Assembly (NCBI GenBank): GCA_946558465.1
Contig: CAMNTM010000002.1
Coordinates: 272,235 to 336,234, forward strand
Origin: an uncultured Lachnospiraceae bacterium
GTDB taxonomy: Bacteria > Bacillota > Clostridia > Lachnospirales > Lachnospiraceae
DNA length: 64,000 nt
Reading direction: 5' to 3'
Shown here: positions 24,882 to 34,150 of the stretch, one piece after another
How the letters are laid out: each line of letters opens with the position of its first letter
Position numbering within the stretch: position 1 is the stretch's first letter
Program-made: the position numbers and the translations under genes
The notes under the pieces: model-generated
What the model was told of the DNA's origin: nothing
Seen by the model: only the letters and a program-made list of their open reading frames with translations
Database searches by the model: none

Positions 24882-24964
24882 AAGCTTTATATATCTTCTG
24901 TAAGCGTATGTAGTGATTTTATAAAAGCGTTTCAGCCCGCCGCCGCACTCGATACAGCTATCTA

Positions 24965-25585
24965 TTATGCGCGTGAACTCAAATTTTTTTTTGCTTCTTC
25001 CGCCTGTTCACCCAGGCGTTTTATAATATTTGCGTTGATAAGTGCAAAATTAAAAATGATCTGTGAAACGTCCGTTAATTCTTCGTTTGCCGCTTCAAAA
25101 GAAAATTGATTATCATATATTTCTACAATCGCCGTAACCATACGGTCTAATTCTTTGTCTGTATAGGTCTGTTTTTCCGGCTTTACCAGGTCGTTATACA
25201 CTTCCCTAAACGCCCTGTATTTCTTCCTTCCGATCTTCCCGCTTTCGTACTCCTTCCCGCCGATCGTAATTACATTCGTCTTTAAGGTTTTCGCTACCGC
25301 TTCCGCCTGTAAGTTCGTCTTATTCATTATTTCCGCGTTGATAAATGAGAAATTAAGAATAATGCTGCTGATCTCGTCTAAGCCTTCGTCCGCTTCATCA
25401 AAAGTAAATTGATTTCCGAAGACTAATACAATGGCTTCTACCATATTGTCTAAGTCTTCGTCGCTGAAAGTCTGCGCCGTCTGCTCTTTTCCTAACAGGC
25501 TTTCATATACAGCCGCAAACTTTCTATATTTTTCCCTTGTAATTTCTCCGCTTTCGTACTCTTTCCCGTTTAAGCTGATCTTCAT
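24965..25585 (-). CDS. Tail assembly chaperone G part, tandem-duplicated domain
   Basis: 206 residues made of two similar halves: residues 1-90 (MKISLNGKEYESGEITREKY) and 104-195 (NVITIGGKEYESGKIGRKKY). Both end in IILNFSFINAEI or IIFNFALINANI. Tail chaperones of this type usually have one such domain of about 100 residues. The gene ends in AEEAKKNLSSRA with nine adenines, a -1 slippery site. Confidence 0.75.
   Translation of the reverse strand: MKISLNGKEYESGEITREKYRKFAAVYESLLGKEQTAQTFSDEDLDNMVEAIVLVFGNQFTFDEADEGLDEISSIILNFSFINAEIMNKTNLQAEAVAKTLKTNVITIGGKEYESGKIGRKKYRAFREVYNDLVKPEKQTYTDKELDRMVTAIVEIYDNQFSFEAANEELTDVSQIIFNFALINANIIKRLGEQAEEAKKNLSSRA
24984..24992 (-). other. Programmed -1 frameshift site (A9)
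   Basis: Sense strand GC followed by nine adenines and TTTG. The zero frame stops 8 codons after the run starts. A -1 shift gives AAA TTT GAG TTC ACG and stays open into the 24426-24881 frame. Confidence 0.7.
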
Positions 25586-25633
25586 GTTATCGCCCTTTCT
25601 CTGTTTAGGGTGTCAGAATATGACACCCCGCCT

Positions 25634-26308
25634 TTATGCTCCCGTTTCTCCCCCGGCTTCTTCCTTTTCGGGTACGGGCTTGTACTCCTGCACTTCCCCG
25701 AACCAGTCCGCTATAGCTTCCGCTGCCGTTGTGTGTTCCGCCAGCAAGTTACTTTCGTCTACGGTGATTCCGTAAAGCTTCTTTCTTTCCCCGTCTATAA
25801 TGTCTTCTTTCTTCCTTGCGTACATGGTAAACTTAAGCTTGATCGTCTGCGCCGTCTTCTTATCCTTTACCGTCTCGTAAGTTACGTCCGGGTGTTCCGC
25901 CTTCCCGCAATAGTACCAGTTAAATTCATACTTCCCGTTACCCTGCTTTGCCCGGAAGCCTAACGCAACTTCCTTAGCCTTGTCGCCTTCTGCTTTTACC
26001 ATGAAGCCGAACTTATACAGCGTGTCGAAGATCAACGCATAATCGCCCGGCGTTATCCTGTTAACCTCAATTTCGATCTCTGTTTTTTCGTATGTCTCTA
26101 CCGTATCTTCCACTTCATCATCGCTGTATGTGTATTCGACGCTAAAGGTATCCTTTACCGTCGCCGCCAGTGCCTTAGCCAGCCTTACCGGGACTTCCGC
26201 TTTATATACGTCTTCGTCGTTTGTTGTAACCTCTGCTACGCAAATATCGCGCAATCCTACTAAACGGCTGCGTACAATGGTTTTTTCATTTTCCTTTACT
26301 CTTGCCAT
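25634..26308 (-). CDS. Major tail protein (phi13-like)
   Basis: About 224 residues from MARVKENEKTIV. The pattern VGLRDICVAEVTTNDED near the start, EIEVNRITPGDYALIFDTLY and RAKQGNGKYEFNWYYCGKAE matches phi13-family tail tube proteins. The start at 26308 is preferred; AAGGAG precedes it and would be inside the gene for the ATG at 26332. Next to the tail completion and chaperone genes. Confidence 0.82.
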   Translation of the reverse strand: MARVKENEKTIVRSRLVGLRDICVAEVTTNDEDVYKAEVPVRLAKALAATVKDTFSVEYTYSDDEVEDTVETYEKTEIEIEVNRITPGDYALIFDTLYKFGFMVKAEGDKAKEVALGFRAKQGNGKYEFNWYYCGKAEHPDVTYETVKDKKTAQTIKLKFTMYARKKEDIIDGERKKLYGITVDESNLLAEHTTAAEAIADWFGEVQEYKPVPEKEEAGGETGA

Positions 26309-26312
26309 TTTG

Positions 26313-26729
26313 TTAGTTATCTCCTTCCACATTCATAACAAAATAAAATCTTGCTGCTTTATGGTAGATTCCCGTTTCTTTTTCGTACTGGTCGTTACCT
26401 GTGAAATATGTAAAACCAGCATTCTTAAGCAACTGTTTAACCTTCTGCTTAAGCCTAAAACAGTCTTCTTTACTCCATATATCAACCTGTATGTAATATT
26501 CTTCGCTTTCGTTGGTATCTTCGCTAAAATCTGTATCTTCATCACTCATAAAGTAAAAAGTTATGTGTGTCTCGTTAATATCCTGGTTATACCAGCCTTC
26601 TTCCGTATGTATCCCTGTAATTCCTATTACTTCCGCTATAAATGCCGTTAAGTCCAGGTCTTCATTATTCGGGTAAGCTTCTATGATCTGCTTAAGCTTC
26701 TCTTTTTCTTCTCCGCTTAATTTTGCCAT
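26313..26729 (-). CDS. Tail terminator/completion protein-like
   Basis: 138 residues, acidic, with YYIQVDIWSKEDCFRLKQKV, a pattern common in tail terminator or minor tail proteins encoded between the HK97 gp10 homologue and the major tail protein. Family assignment rests mainly on position. Confidence 0.55.
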   Translation of the reverse strand: MAKLSGEEKEKLKQIIEAYPNNEDLDLTAFIAEVIGITGIHTEEGWYNQDINETHITFYFMSDEDTDFSEDTNESEEYYIQVDIWSKEDCFRLKQKVKQLLKNAGFTYFTGNDQYEKETGIYHKAARFYFVMNVEGDN

Positions 26730-26731
26730 GC

Positions 26732-27187
26732 TTAACCCCCTAACTTTTCCTTCAATACTCTTTCGTATTCTTCTTCCGCAATACTCTTAAGCGCCGCGTA
26801 AGTCGGTTTAGCAGCGTCCAGCATAAAGCCTTTCGGCTTATGTATGCTTGTTCCCCATTCGTGAAATTTCATGTAAAAGAAGGGGGATACGTCGCCCCTG
26901 TCCCAGCCTATCAGTTCCCCATAATTCCCGCTTTGCGTAGAAGCCTTCTTAGGTGCATTGTCCGCCGCGTGTTGCCCCGTCCTGCTGCCCTTTCTGCCCG
27001 ACTTCATAGGGTTTTTACTGTATGCCTTCTTCCGTATCTGGCTTTTTGCTTCCTGCTGCCCGATCTCCCCGGCTCTTTTTACGATCTTCTTATTAAGCGC
27101 CTTTATTTCTGATTCCGTAGAAAGTTTTTCTATTTCCCGCTGTGTCTCATTAAGCCCCGTAAACTCCATTGTAATATTGAAACTCAT
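26732..27187 (-). CDS. HK97 gp10-family protein
   Basis: 151 residues with a basic middle (SQIRKKAYSKNPMKSGRKGS) and the conserved FFYMKFHEWGTSIHKPKGFM block of the gp10 family (neck/tail completion). Overlaps the head-tail adaptor gene by 4 bases. Confidence 0.85.
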   Translation of the reverse strand: MSFNITMEFTGLNETQREIEKLSTESEIKALNKKIVKRAGEIGQQEAKSQIRKKAYSKNPMKSGRKGSRTGQHAADNAPKKASTQSGNYGELIGWDRGDVSPFFYMKFHEWGTSIHKPKGFMLDAAKPTYAALKSIAEEEYERVLKEKLGG

Positions 27188-27489
27188 ATAATTTCCTGTG
27201 CCTTTAACACTATCTTTCTGCGCTCATACTTCCCGTAGTCTACATTGATAATGTTAAACAGCCTTTCGCCCCATTTTACGCGGTATTCCTTTGTATTAAG
27301 GGCTTCCAGCTTGCCACAAAACCGGGTTTCAAAGTTAAGCACGTTTTCTAACTTCGCTTCCAGGGCTTCATACAGTTCTTTTCCGTACAGGCTTTTTACA
27401 TCACACCAGCACTTAAAATAGTCTTCCCAGGTTTCTACAGGTCGCCCCTTTTCTACGGTCTTCTTCCGTTTCTGAATCATTAAATACAT
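27184..27489 (-). CDS. Head-tail adaptor (head-closure) protein
   Basis: 101 residues with WEDYFKCWCDVKSLYGKELY and ERLFNIINVDYGKYERRKIV, the beta-barrel pattern of phage head-tail joining proteins. ORF order (connector, adaptor, gp10, terminator, tail tube) supports the call. Confidence 0.78.
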   Translation of the reverse strand: MYLMIQKRKKTVEKGRPVETWEDYFKCWCDVKSLYGKELYEALEAKLENVLNFETRFCGKLEALNTKEYRVKWGERLFNIINVDYGKYERRKIVLKAQEII

Positions 27490-27494
27490 ACGCC

Positions 27495-27815
27495 CTACCC
27501 CACATTCGCCAGCTTGTCTAATATGGTTTTCGTGATACTGTCCGTTTTGGTATTAACCCGGACTGTCGTAGCCCTCACTTCGTACATATCGCTAATGATC
27601 TTCTTTTGAAGCAGGGCGGCAATTCTCCGCCCTTTTTCGTAGTCTTCGTCGCTTTCATAATTTGCCCTGTCTTTATAGCCAGTCCCTACGCAACTGTCTA
27701 TATAGGCTTCCGCTGTCAATATAAGCCCTTCTATTTCTTCGTCGTCTTCATCATAGCTTACCCGTAAATAGTCCTTCGCCTGTTGAAGCGTCAGTATTTC
27801 TTTTTCTTCCGCCAT
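27495..27815 (-). CDS. Head-tail connector (gp6-like) protein
   Basis: 106 residues: LTLQQAKDYLRVSYDEDDEE and ILTAEAYIDSCVGTGY are typical of the gp6/QLRG-type DNA-packaging connector that stacks beneath the portal. Directly follows the capsid gene. Confidence 0.85.
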   Translation of the reverse strand: MAEEKEILTLQQAKDYLRVSYDEDDEEIEGLILTAEAYIDSCVGTGYKDRANYESDEDYEKGRRIAALLQKKIISDMYEVRATTVRVNTKTDSITKTILDKLANVG

Positions 27816-27838
27816 ATTTTCACCCCTTCCGGGACTTA

Positions 27839-28948
27839 TTAAGCAGCGGGCTTAAACTCTACTTTGAAGTCCGCCCGGTCGTCCAGCTTTTCACAGTCAA
27901 AGCGTTCCTGCACCTTTAAAGCCAGTTCGTCCGATTCAAAGAATACGGACTTGTCCGTAGATACGGTATAGCCCTTTCTTTCAAAGAACTTAACCAGGGC
28001 GTACAGGTTCACCACGTAAAAGACTACCGCCCCTTCTTCTGCTGCTGTGATCGCTTCATCACTCAACGTAATAAGCCGCTTATTCTGAAAATAGTCCTTG
28101 TCGTTTACCGTCTTCACTAATTCCAGGTTGCGCCCGTTTTTATCTTCCTGGGACTGCAAGTACACATAGCCGGAAAGATTAGTAATTACGATCGTCCGGG
28201 CGCGAAGCGTCGGTAATACGCCGTCAATAACCCTTTTCACTCCGCGCCAGTCGGTAACGCCCGCCGACTTGTCAACTGCTGCCGCTTCCACGATCTGTAA
28301 AATTTCGTCGTTTTCACTGTTTACGCCAGCTTCCGCAAAGTCCGGCTTAATAACGTCCTGGACGATATTTACGGCTTCGTCTTCCTGTAAATCGTTTGCG
28401 ATCGGTACAAGTGCGCCGTAATTCTCGATATTGTAAGAAATATCTTCCGTATTTGCCGCTTCCCCGCTTAACTTTGTACCCGATTTGTACTTAGTAAGCT
28501 TCTTCCCGCCGATCTTTGCAAAAGGCATTTTCCCATGATTAGAAGTAGCCCTTACAATGTGACAATGTTCCTTAAGGCTGGGGAAGCCTTCGCGCAATAC
28601 CTGTATATCGTTTACGAACTGTTCCGGCAGAATTGCGGCGTTATTGTCAATATTCACCGCCGCGCGTTCTTCATCTGTAAGCGCCCCCGCACCCTTAAGC
28701 GCATATTTTACCGCTGCGCGTAACTCGCTTACTGCTGCCGTTGCCCGCTTTTCCCCCTTCTTTTCCCGCTGCGCCCTTAATTCCTGGGCTTCTTCGTCGT
28801 CTTCTGCTTCTCTGATCGCTAAAAGCTTCTGCAATTTCCTTTTTTCCTCTAAGGCAGCTTCCGCCTTGTCCGCGTCCCGGCTTTCCAAATAGCCGTTAAT
28901 TTCCTCTGTCTTCTTTCCGATTAACTCCCGTAACTCCTGTACTGTCAT
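27839..28948 (-). CDS. Major capsid protein (HK97 fold)
   Basis: 369 residues. The first 95 are a coiled-coil delta/scaffold domain (RDADKAEAALEEKRKLQKLL). The HK97 core follows (ILPEQFVNDIQVLREGFPSL, ISYNIENYGALVPIANDLQE, IVITNLSGYVYLQSQEDKNG). The scaffold would be removed by the protease encoded just upstream. Confidence 0.93.
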   Translation of the reverse strand: MTVQELRELIGKKTEEINGYLESRDADKAEAALEEKRKLQKLLAIREAEDDEEAQELRAQREKKGEKRATAAVSELRAAVKYALKGAGALTDEERAAVNIDNNAAILPEQFVNDIQVLREGFPSLKEHCHIVRATSNHGKMPFAKIGGKKLTKYKSGTKLSGEAANTEDISYNIENYGALVPIANDLQEDEAVNIVQDVIKPDFAEAGVNSENDEILQIVEAAAVDKSAGVTDWRGVKRVIDGVLPTLRARTIVITNLSGYVYLQSQEDKNGRNLELVKTVNDKDYFQNKRLITLSDEAITAAEEGAVVFYVVNLYALVKFFERKGYTVSTDKSVFFESDELALKVQERFDCEKLDDRADFKVEFKPAA

Positions 28949-28952
28949 GCTC

Positions 28953-29630
28953 TTAATTCTCCTTTTTGTTTTCTTCTGCGATCTCTAAAAGTCTCGCTTC
29001 TAACTTAAGCTTTTCTATCCTGCTTTCCTCTTTTGCTTCTTCTTTCACCCTCTCAAAGCTTCTACAGCTTATTTCCGAACTGTCATAAGCCGGAAATGTG
29101 CAAGGGCTTACTTCTAATAACTCCGCCTTTACTACGCTTCTTTTGTAAATCTGTTCGCCTTCGTGTTCTACCTTACTCCACCTGTCTTCCTGGCAGATAA
29201 AGCCGAAGCTGCTACCGTCAACGTCCCCACGCCTTACGCTTTCCCTTACGTCATTTCCCCAGGTATTGTTAGGTAAGTCTATGTCATAGGCTAACCCGCT
29301 TTTGTCTTCCTGGTTAAAGCGTAGCGTGTCCGTTTTCGTGCTTCCTAACGGTCTTCCTGTGTCGTGATTCCATAAGGCTTTAATTTCCTTCCCTGCTTCT
29401 TTGCTGCTGTTCAAGCTTTCATCAAAGCAGCCCGCCGCGATTTCTTCTAAGTACCTGTCGCCCCAGCGGTCTACAATCAACACAGGCGTATTATACTTAA
29501 CGGCATATCCGCCGATCGTATTGCTTCCTTCCCCTTCTGCTGCTTTTCTGACTTCTAAAGTTGTCTGCTGATACGCTGCATAGTTCCGGCGTTCCAGTTT
29601 CTCACCGTCCTTCTTTTCAGTCGTCGGCAT
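28953..29630 (-). CDS. Prohead protease (HK97 family)
   Basis: 225 residues. GYAVKYNTPVLIVDRWGDRY, IKALWNHDTGRPLGST (catalytic His) and DGSSFGFICQEDRW (catalytic Ser region) are the HK97 prohead-protease motifs. Lies between portal and capsid genes, overlapping the portal gene by 14 bases. Confidence 0.92.
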   Translation of the reverse strand: MPTTEKKDGEKLERRNYAAYQQTTLEVRKAAEGEGSNTIGGYAVKYNTPVLIVDRWGDRYLEEIAAGCFDESLNSSKEAGKEIKALWNHDTGRPLGSTKTDTLRFNQEDKSGLAYDIDLPNNTWGNDVRESVRRGDVDGSSFGFICQEDRWSKVEHEGEQIYKRSVVKAELLEVSPCTFPAYDSSEISCRSFERVKEEAKEESRIEKLKLEARLLEIAEENKKEN

Positions 29631-30852
29631 TTCCCGCGCCCCCTTTCGTATCTTTTCCTAAGTCTTTCAGCTTCAAAACTCCGGCATTAACTATAAGGTC
29701 GTCGCCGTCCGGCGTTGTCTGCCGCCCAAGTTCTAACCTGGCTTCATTCGGCTTAATAATTCCGCCCGCCACATACCCGCATAATATTTTTTGCTGTACT
29801 TCCGGCGAACTCCTTAAAATAACATTTGTGTTATGCCTTGCTTTGTATCCTGCTGCCCTTTTTTCTTTTGTTAATAAGCTCCATGTAACTTCCTGCTCTA
29901 TCGCTTCGTATATGATTAGCAGCGTATCAACCAAAAAGCTTAACTGCTGCTGCTCTAAAGAATTGTTATTTGTGTCCTTAAGGTCGTTTAGCTGGTACAT
30001 TTTAATACCGAAAAGCGCCGCGATCTGACTTATTGACATTCTTCTTATCTGTTCGTACTGTGCGTCTGCCAGGGATAAATTAACAGGCTGTACGCTGAAT
30101 CCTGCCGGGACTGTAAAAATGCGCTTCCCCTTGCTGTAAAGCCTTGAAAACTTATCTTGTATTTTCCTTAGTTCTTTTTCTTCCTTTATGTCGGAAGTAA
30201 GCTGTACTACCATTTTGTTAGTTAACCCATTATCAAAAAGCGCATTTAAGTAATTTTGTGCTTTTATCTGTCCTTCGATCGTGCTTTTTACGATCTCCCT
30301 TACTGGCTTCGTGTTCATGCCGTCCATTGTGAAGCCTTTAAATATAAGCAAGTCCTCATAAAATCCGCTTTCGCTTATGCTGCTTCCCGTTACCCTGTAA
30401 TCAATCAAAACCTTGTTTCTAAGCTTTGATCTTAACAAGCCCGCGTCGTCTATGGTTATCCCTTCTATGGTACAGGGGTACAGCGCCAGTATTTCCCCCT
30501 TCCTTCCATACTGCTTTACAGCGGCGCTTATTCCTTCGTGCTGTCTGGTTGCTTCTATCGCCTTCCAAAAGTCTACCGCCGTCATATAAGGATTAGGACG
30601 CAAGCTTAACAGTTCATATAACGGGTCTTCCTTCGCCCTTCTCTGCCCCGTTTCCGTTTCCTGCACCAAATAAAGCGGCGTTTTCGCTACTGCTTCCGAT
30701 AACTTTTTGATACAGGTAAAGTAAGTTGCTTCCCGCATAGCTGCCGCTGGCTGATCTGATTCTATTCCGAACACTTTTAAAAATAGTTTTTCTTCGTCCG
30801 TAAGCTGAATTGTGTCCGCTTCTTCCCGTTTTTCCAAAAAATCTAAAAACAT
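29617..30852 (-). CDS. Portal protein (HK97 family)
   Basis: 411 residues with LSLRPNPYMTAVDFWKAIEA, DLLIFKGFTMDGMNTKPVRE and ISQIAALFGIKMYQLNDLKD, the standard HK97 portal blocks. Forms the 12-mer ring for DNA packaging. Start overlaps the small membrane protein stop by one base. Confidence 0.92.
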   Translation of the reverse strand: MFLDFLEKREEADTIQLTDEEKLFLKVFGIESDQPAAAMREATYFTCIKKLSEAVAKTPLYLVQETETGQRRAKEDPLYELLSLRPNPYMTAVDFWKAIEATRQHEGISAAVKQYGRKGEILALYPCTIEGITIDDAGLLRSKLRNKVLIDYRVTGSSISESGFYEDLLIFKGFTMDGMNTKPVREIVKSTIEGQIKAQNYLNALFDNGLTNKMVVQLTSDIKEEKELRKIQDKFSRLYSKGKRIFTVPAGFSVQPVNLSLADAQYEQIRRMSISQIAALFGIKMYQLNDLKDTNNNSLEQQQLSFLVDTLLIIYEAIEQEVTWSLLTKEKRAAGYKARHNTNVILRSSPEVQQKILCGYVAGGIIKPNEARLELGRQTTPDGDDLIVNAGVLKLKDLGKDTKGGAGNADD

Positions 30853-31034
30853 TATTTTTTACCACTCCTAACCAGCATTACCGCCGCCGCTAACAGTTCC
30901 GCACTTAACAGATATAGCCCCGCGTGTCTGTTAATATCGTATGTAACAGCAAACGCAATAACCAGGGCTGCTATTAAGATCACGTCCGCAATTATCAACC
31001 GTAAATTTTTTATTTTCTTTATCTTCTTAAGCAT
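30852..31034 (-). CDS. Small phage membrane protein
   Basis: 60 residues with two predicted membrane helices (LIIADVILIAALVIAFAVTY and LYLLSAELLAAAVMLV) and lysine-rich ends. Sits between terminase and portal, where small unassigned proteins are common. Function unknown. Confidence 0.6.
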   Translation of the reverse strand: MLKKIKKIKNLRLIIADVILIAALVIAFAVTYDINRHAGLYLLSAELLAAAVMLVRSGKK

Positions 31035-31043
31035 TTTTACCCC

Positions 31044-32663
31044 TTACATAGCGTCCAGGTATTCCACCGGGTTATAATGTTCTATACCGTTTTCTTCGAT
31101 ACACAGCAGCAGCCCCATAAGCATAGCAATAATACCGTCGATCTTAAATTTAGATTTCTTCTTGCTGTATTTTACGCCTAACATTTCGTCATAGACTGCT
31201 ATACAGTTTTTCGCCATAAATCTAAAACACTCATTTTCTGCTATAATCAGTCTTTCATCTACTAACAGGTTTTCAAAATCGTTAATAACCTGTGTCATGG
31301 TTTTAGTCCCCTGCCCCAACGGTATAACGTCCCAGCGTTCTTCTAATCGGTTTATGATCGTCTGGCTTCCCCATTGGTCGAAGCCTATTTGTTCTATCCT
31401 GTATTCTTCGTCTAATTCCGTCGCATGGTCTAAAAACCTTTCAAAATTTATGTATTTTCCGTCCAGGGCTATTAAATCGCCCTTCTTTATCCAGTATTCA
31501 TAAGGGTTATTGTCCTTATGCTGCCTGTATGCTACGGTTTCCTTCGGCGTATACAGATACGGGACTACAATAAAGCGCCCTGTAGTTTCTTCATAGAATA
31601 CCAATACAAAGCCTGTAATATCGTTCTTACTGGATAAATCTAAGCCGCCCCAGCATTTCCAGCCCTTTAGGTCTTCCGGGTTTACTTTCTTCGTGCATAA
31701 GTCCCACAAGTCCATATTGATCGCGCCTTGTTCATGGTCTAGCGCTACGTGCTGGTTAAGAAACATTCGGCGGAACATATTTTCTTGAAGCGGCATTAGC
31801 CTTATACGCTTCGCATAGTTCGCCAGGTCTTCCAGTTTCCTAAATATCCCTAAAGCCGGGTTAGACTTATACCACTGTTCTTCATCTTCTACGTTACATT
31901 CCTTGTCTGCTTCGTATATCCTGTAATAAAAGCTGGGGTCGTCCATTTCTCCGGCTTCTATTTTCTTCGCCATTGTATAAAGTTGCATTTCGGGGTTAGC
32001 CGGGTCTTCTCCGCTGGAAGCCGTCGTAATCGTCATAATTAACGGTTCGTCCCATGCGCCTTGCCCCGTCCTAAGCTTCCCGTACATTTCGTCGTTTTTT
32101 GCCTGGTGTATTTCGTCCAGTACCGCTACATAATCGTTAAAACTGTCCGCGTTATCAGCGTCGGAAGAAAGAACCATAAGCTTATTACCGTTATCTTTCC
32201 TTACGATCGTTTTTGTACTGCTGGTAATTTTGCAATAACGCCGCAAAGTCTTATTTGTCTTTATAAAGTGTTCGACTGTCGCGTATAACTCCCCGGCTTG
32301 CTTCGTCGTATTTGCCGTTAAAATAAAAAGTGCGCCGAAGATATGACGTTGACAGAAAAACAAATACACTACAATGATCGCCGCTAAAAATGACTTCCCA
32401 TTTTTACGCGGTATGTTAATATGTGCTTCTCTATGTTTCCGCTTGCCGTCGCTTCTCCGCCTTACGCAAAGAATCTCCGTCACTATTTCAAACTGAAATT
32501 CTAATAGATCAAACTTACGGCTTGCCCCTCTGTCATTTGTCAACTTCGACACAAAGTTAAATATCTTTTCCGCTTCTTCTACGTCGTAATAATATTCCTC
32601 TGTATCCCACTTCTTTTGTAACTTCTCCAACCAGGAAGCTAATAGCAGTTCCTTTTTAATCAT
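31044..32663 (-). CDS. Terminase large subunit
   Basis: 539 residues. The ATPase part has HINIPRKNGKSFLAA (Walker A-like) and DYVAVLDEIHQAKNDEMYGK (Walker B). The nuclease part has CWGGLDLSSKNDITGFVLVF and the later acidic residues near KIDGIIAMLMGLL. Pumps and cuts DNA at the portal. Overlaps the small subunit by 8 bases. Confidence 0.93.
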   Translation of the reverse strand: MIKKELLLASWLEKLQKKWDTEEYYYDVEEAEKIFNFVSKLTNDRGASRKFDLLEFQFEIVTEILCVRRRSDGKRKHREAHINIPRKNGKSFLAAIIVVYLFFCQRHIFGALFILTANTTKQAGELYATVEHFIKTNKTLRRYCKITSSTKTIVRKDNGNKLMVLSSDADNADSFNDYVAVLDEIHQAKNDEMYGKLRTGQGAWDEPLIMTITTASSGEDPANPEMQLYTMAKKIEAGEMDDPSFYYRIYEADKECNVEDEEQWYKSNPALGIFRKLEDLANYAKRIRLMPLQENMFRRMFLNQHVALDHEQGAINMDLWDLCTKKVNPEDLKGWKCWGGLDLSSKNDITGFVLVFYEETTGRFIVVPYLYTPKETVAYRQHKDNNPYEYWIKKGDLIALDGKYINFERFLDHATELDEEYRIEQIGFDQWGSQTIINRLEERWDVIPLGQGTKTMTQVINDFENLLVDERLIIAENECFRFMAKNCIAVYDEMLGVKYSKKKSKFKIDGIIAMLMGLLLCIEENGIEHYNPVEYLDAM

Positions 32664-33069
32664 GCGCTATCATTCCGTCTAATTCCGGGTCTATACCGCT
32701 GTCCGCTGTACTCCCGTTTTCCTTCATGCGCTGCCGCGCCGCTGGCGTTAAGCCTAATTCCTTCGCCCAGGCTCTTAACTCCGCCTGTGCCTTGTTTGCT
32801 ATACTTACTTCCGGTCGTTGCTGTTCGTATCCGTTATCCCCCACTTCCATACTGTAGCCTTTTTTGTCTATGATCTGTTCGCACCGCTGCCACTTCGCAT
32901 AGTTGATACAGTATGCTTCCAAAGCCTTAAGGTCTTTGTCTGTAAATTCTTTCCCTTCTTCTGCAAAAATCTTAGCCACCCTTCGCCACTCTTTTTTAGC
33001 AACGTCATTTAACCACTTCGGGCAGGGCTTAGGCTTGTTTTTCTCTTTCTCTTTTTCATCTTTTGCCAT
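32656..33069 (-). CDS. Terminase small subunit (P27 family)
   Basis: 137 residues with PCPKWLNDVAKKEWRRVAKI and LEAYCINYAKWQRCEQIIDK, then AQAELRAWAKELGLTPAARQ: the P27 small terminase signature. Recognises the packaging site. Preceded by an HNH gene, a combination typical of cos-type packaging. Confidence 0.9.
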   Translation of the reverse strand: MAKDEKEKEKNKPKPCPKWLNDVAKKEWRRVAKIFAEEGKEFTDKDLKALEAYCINYAKWQRCEQIIDKKGYSMEVGDNGYEQQRPEVSIANKAQAELRAWAKELGLTPAARQRMKENGSTADSGIDPELDGMIAHD

Positions 33070-33163
33070 ATCTCCACCTTCCTTAACCCCCCCTATAGCA
33101 AAAATCGGCTTATTTTTTCACGCCGACTTGAACTCGGGACTTTTTAAAATTGCTTTTAAACTT
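33070..33163. other. Candidate packaging (cos) region
   Basis: 94 bases between HNH and small terminase genes. Contains a C7 run followed by TATAG and an AATCGGC/GCCGACTT inverted pair. In HNH-terminase cos phages the cohesive site lies here. The exact cut site cannot be read. Confidence 0.3.
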
Positions 33164-33628
33164 TTATATCCCCCCGTCAAGAACAAAATCCCTATAGAAG
33201 CGTTCCAACATAGCGTACAAAATCTTTTGCATTTTCTTTTTAGCCTTATAGCTTCGTTCATACTCTGTATGTATGCGTCTATGGTTCGCTTCGCTTACCC
33301 CTATGACGTTTGCCGCGTCCAGCCGCCGCGCCCAGGCTTCCGTTATCTCTTGTATGTGGTGATAGTTCTCCGCTGCTACGATCTTTCCCGTAGTGTAGTA
33401 TTCGTATATATCTATTCCTAATTGTTCCGCTGCCCTTGCTGCTCTGAATAGTTCCCAGGCTTTGCTATTATAAAACTGCTGCCGCCTGGCTTCTTCTTCG
33501 TCCTTCATGCGCCGCCGCTTGTACTCCCTGTACTTCTCCCGGTCTGTGTTCCTGTGCTTCTCACAGTACTTAACCCCGGCTTCTATAACTTTGTGGCAGC
33601 CCGGATAACTGCATAACTTCTTTAACAT
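33164..33628 (-). CDS. HNH endonuclease
   Basis: 154 residues. N-terminal CSYPGCHKVIEAGVKYCEKH holds a zinc-ribbon-like C-x4-C...C-x2-H, and the HNH core is AAENYHHIQEI...ANHRRIHTE. HNH proteins beside terminase are needed for packaging in HK97-like phages. AAGGAAAG precedes the ATG. Confidence 0.88.
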   Translation of the reverse strand: MLKKLCSYPGCHKVIEAGVKYCEKHRNTDREKYREYKRRRMKDEEEARRQQFYNSKAWELFRAARAAEQLGIDIYEYYTTGKIVAAENYHHIQEITEAWARRLDAANVIGVSEANHRRIHTEYERSYKAKKKMQKILYAMLERFYRDFVLDGGI

Positions 33629-33700
33629 TTGCTTTCCTTCTTTCTTGACGCGCCGCCCTGTGTTTCATGCGACGCGCGGAAGTTTAGGAATAAACAAAAA

Positions 33701-33744
33701 AGAAGAACTAGGCAAGGGGATAGTTACCCTTACCTGGTTCTTCT
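33701..33744 (-). terminator. Terminator upstream of the structural operon
   Basis: AGAAGAACTAGGCAAGGGG (33701-) pairs with the CCCTTACCTGGTTCTTCT arm (about 33727-33744). On the minus strand it is followed by TTTTTTG, separating early from late genes. Confidence 0.7.
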
Positions 33745-33820
33745 CTTGTTCATGCCTTAATACTACCATAAAGTTTTTAATGTTTCAATTACTTTTTTAT
33801 GAGATTGCATAATACTTTCT

Positions 33821-34150
33821 TTATTTTCTGTACCGCTTTTTCCTTGCTGCTGGCAGTCCATGTAGACGCTTCCAGTTATTAGGCTTGTCCCTGTTCTGCT
33901 CTAACAACTGCTGCCGCTTCCTGCTTCTCTCCAACTGCTGCCGCCTGTCCCTTATTGACTGCTGCCGTAATCGCTTCTTTACGGCTTCATTCCCCAGGGC
34001 TGCCGCCAGTTCATTATAAAGATCATTGAACGACTTTATAACAGGCTTTCCGGCTTCCCCTATCTTATTCAGCATATCCTTAAGTGCTTCACCCGCTGCC
34101 ACTCCAAACGCCCCGACTGCTGCCGCAAATTCATATAAAGTATCATTCAT
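33821..34150 (-). CDS. Basic phage protein, unknown
   Basis: 109 residues: an alanine/glycine-rich N-terminal part (YEFAAAVGAFGVAAGEAL) and a strongly basic, glutamine-rich C-terminal half (KKRLRQQSIRDRRQQLERSR...). It carries four copies of the repeated DNA word (see 33906-43844), read as AAAV in one and RQQ in three, so its composition is partly dictated by that word. May bind nucleic acid. Confidence 0.5.
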   Translation of the reverse strand: MNDTLYEFAAAVGAFGVAAGEALKDMLNKIGEAGKPVIKSFNDLYNELAAALGNEAVKKRLRQQSIRDRRQQLERSRKRQQLLEQNRDKPNNWKRLHGLPAARKKRYRK

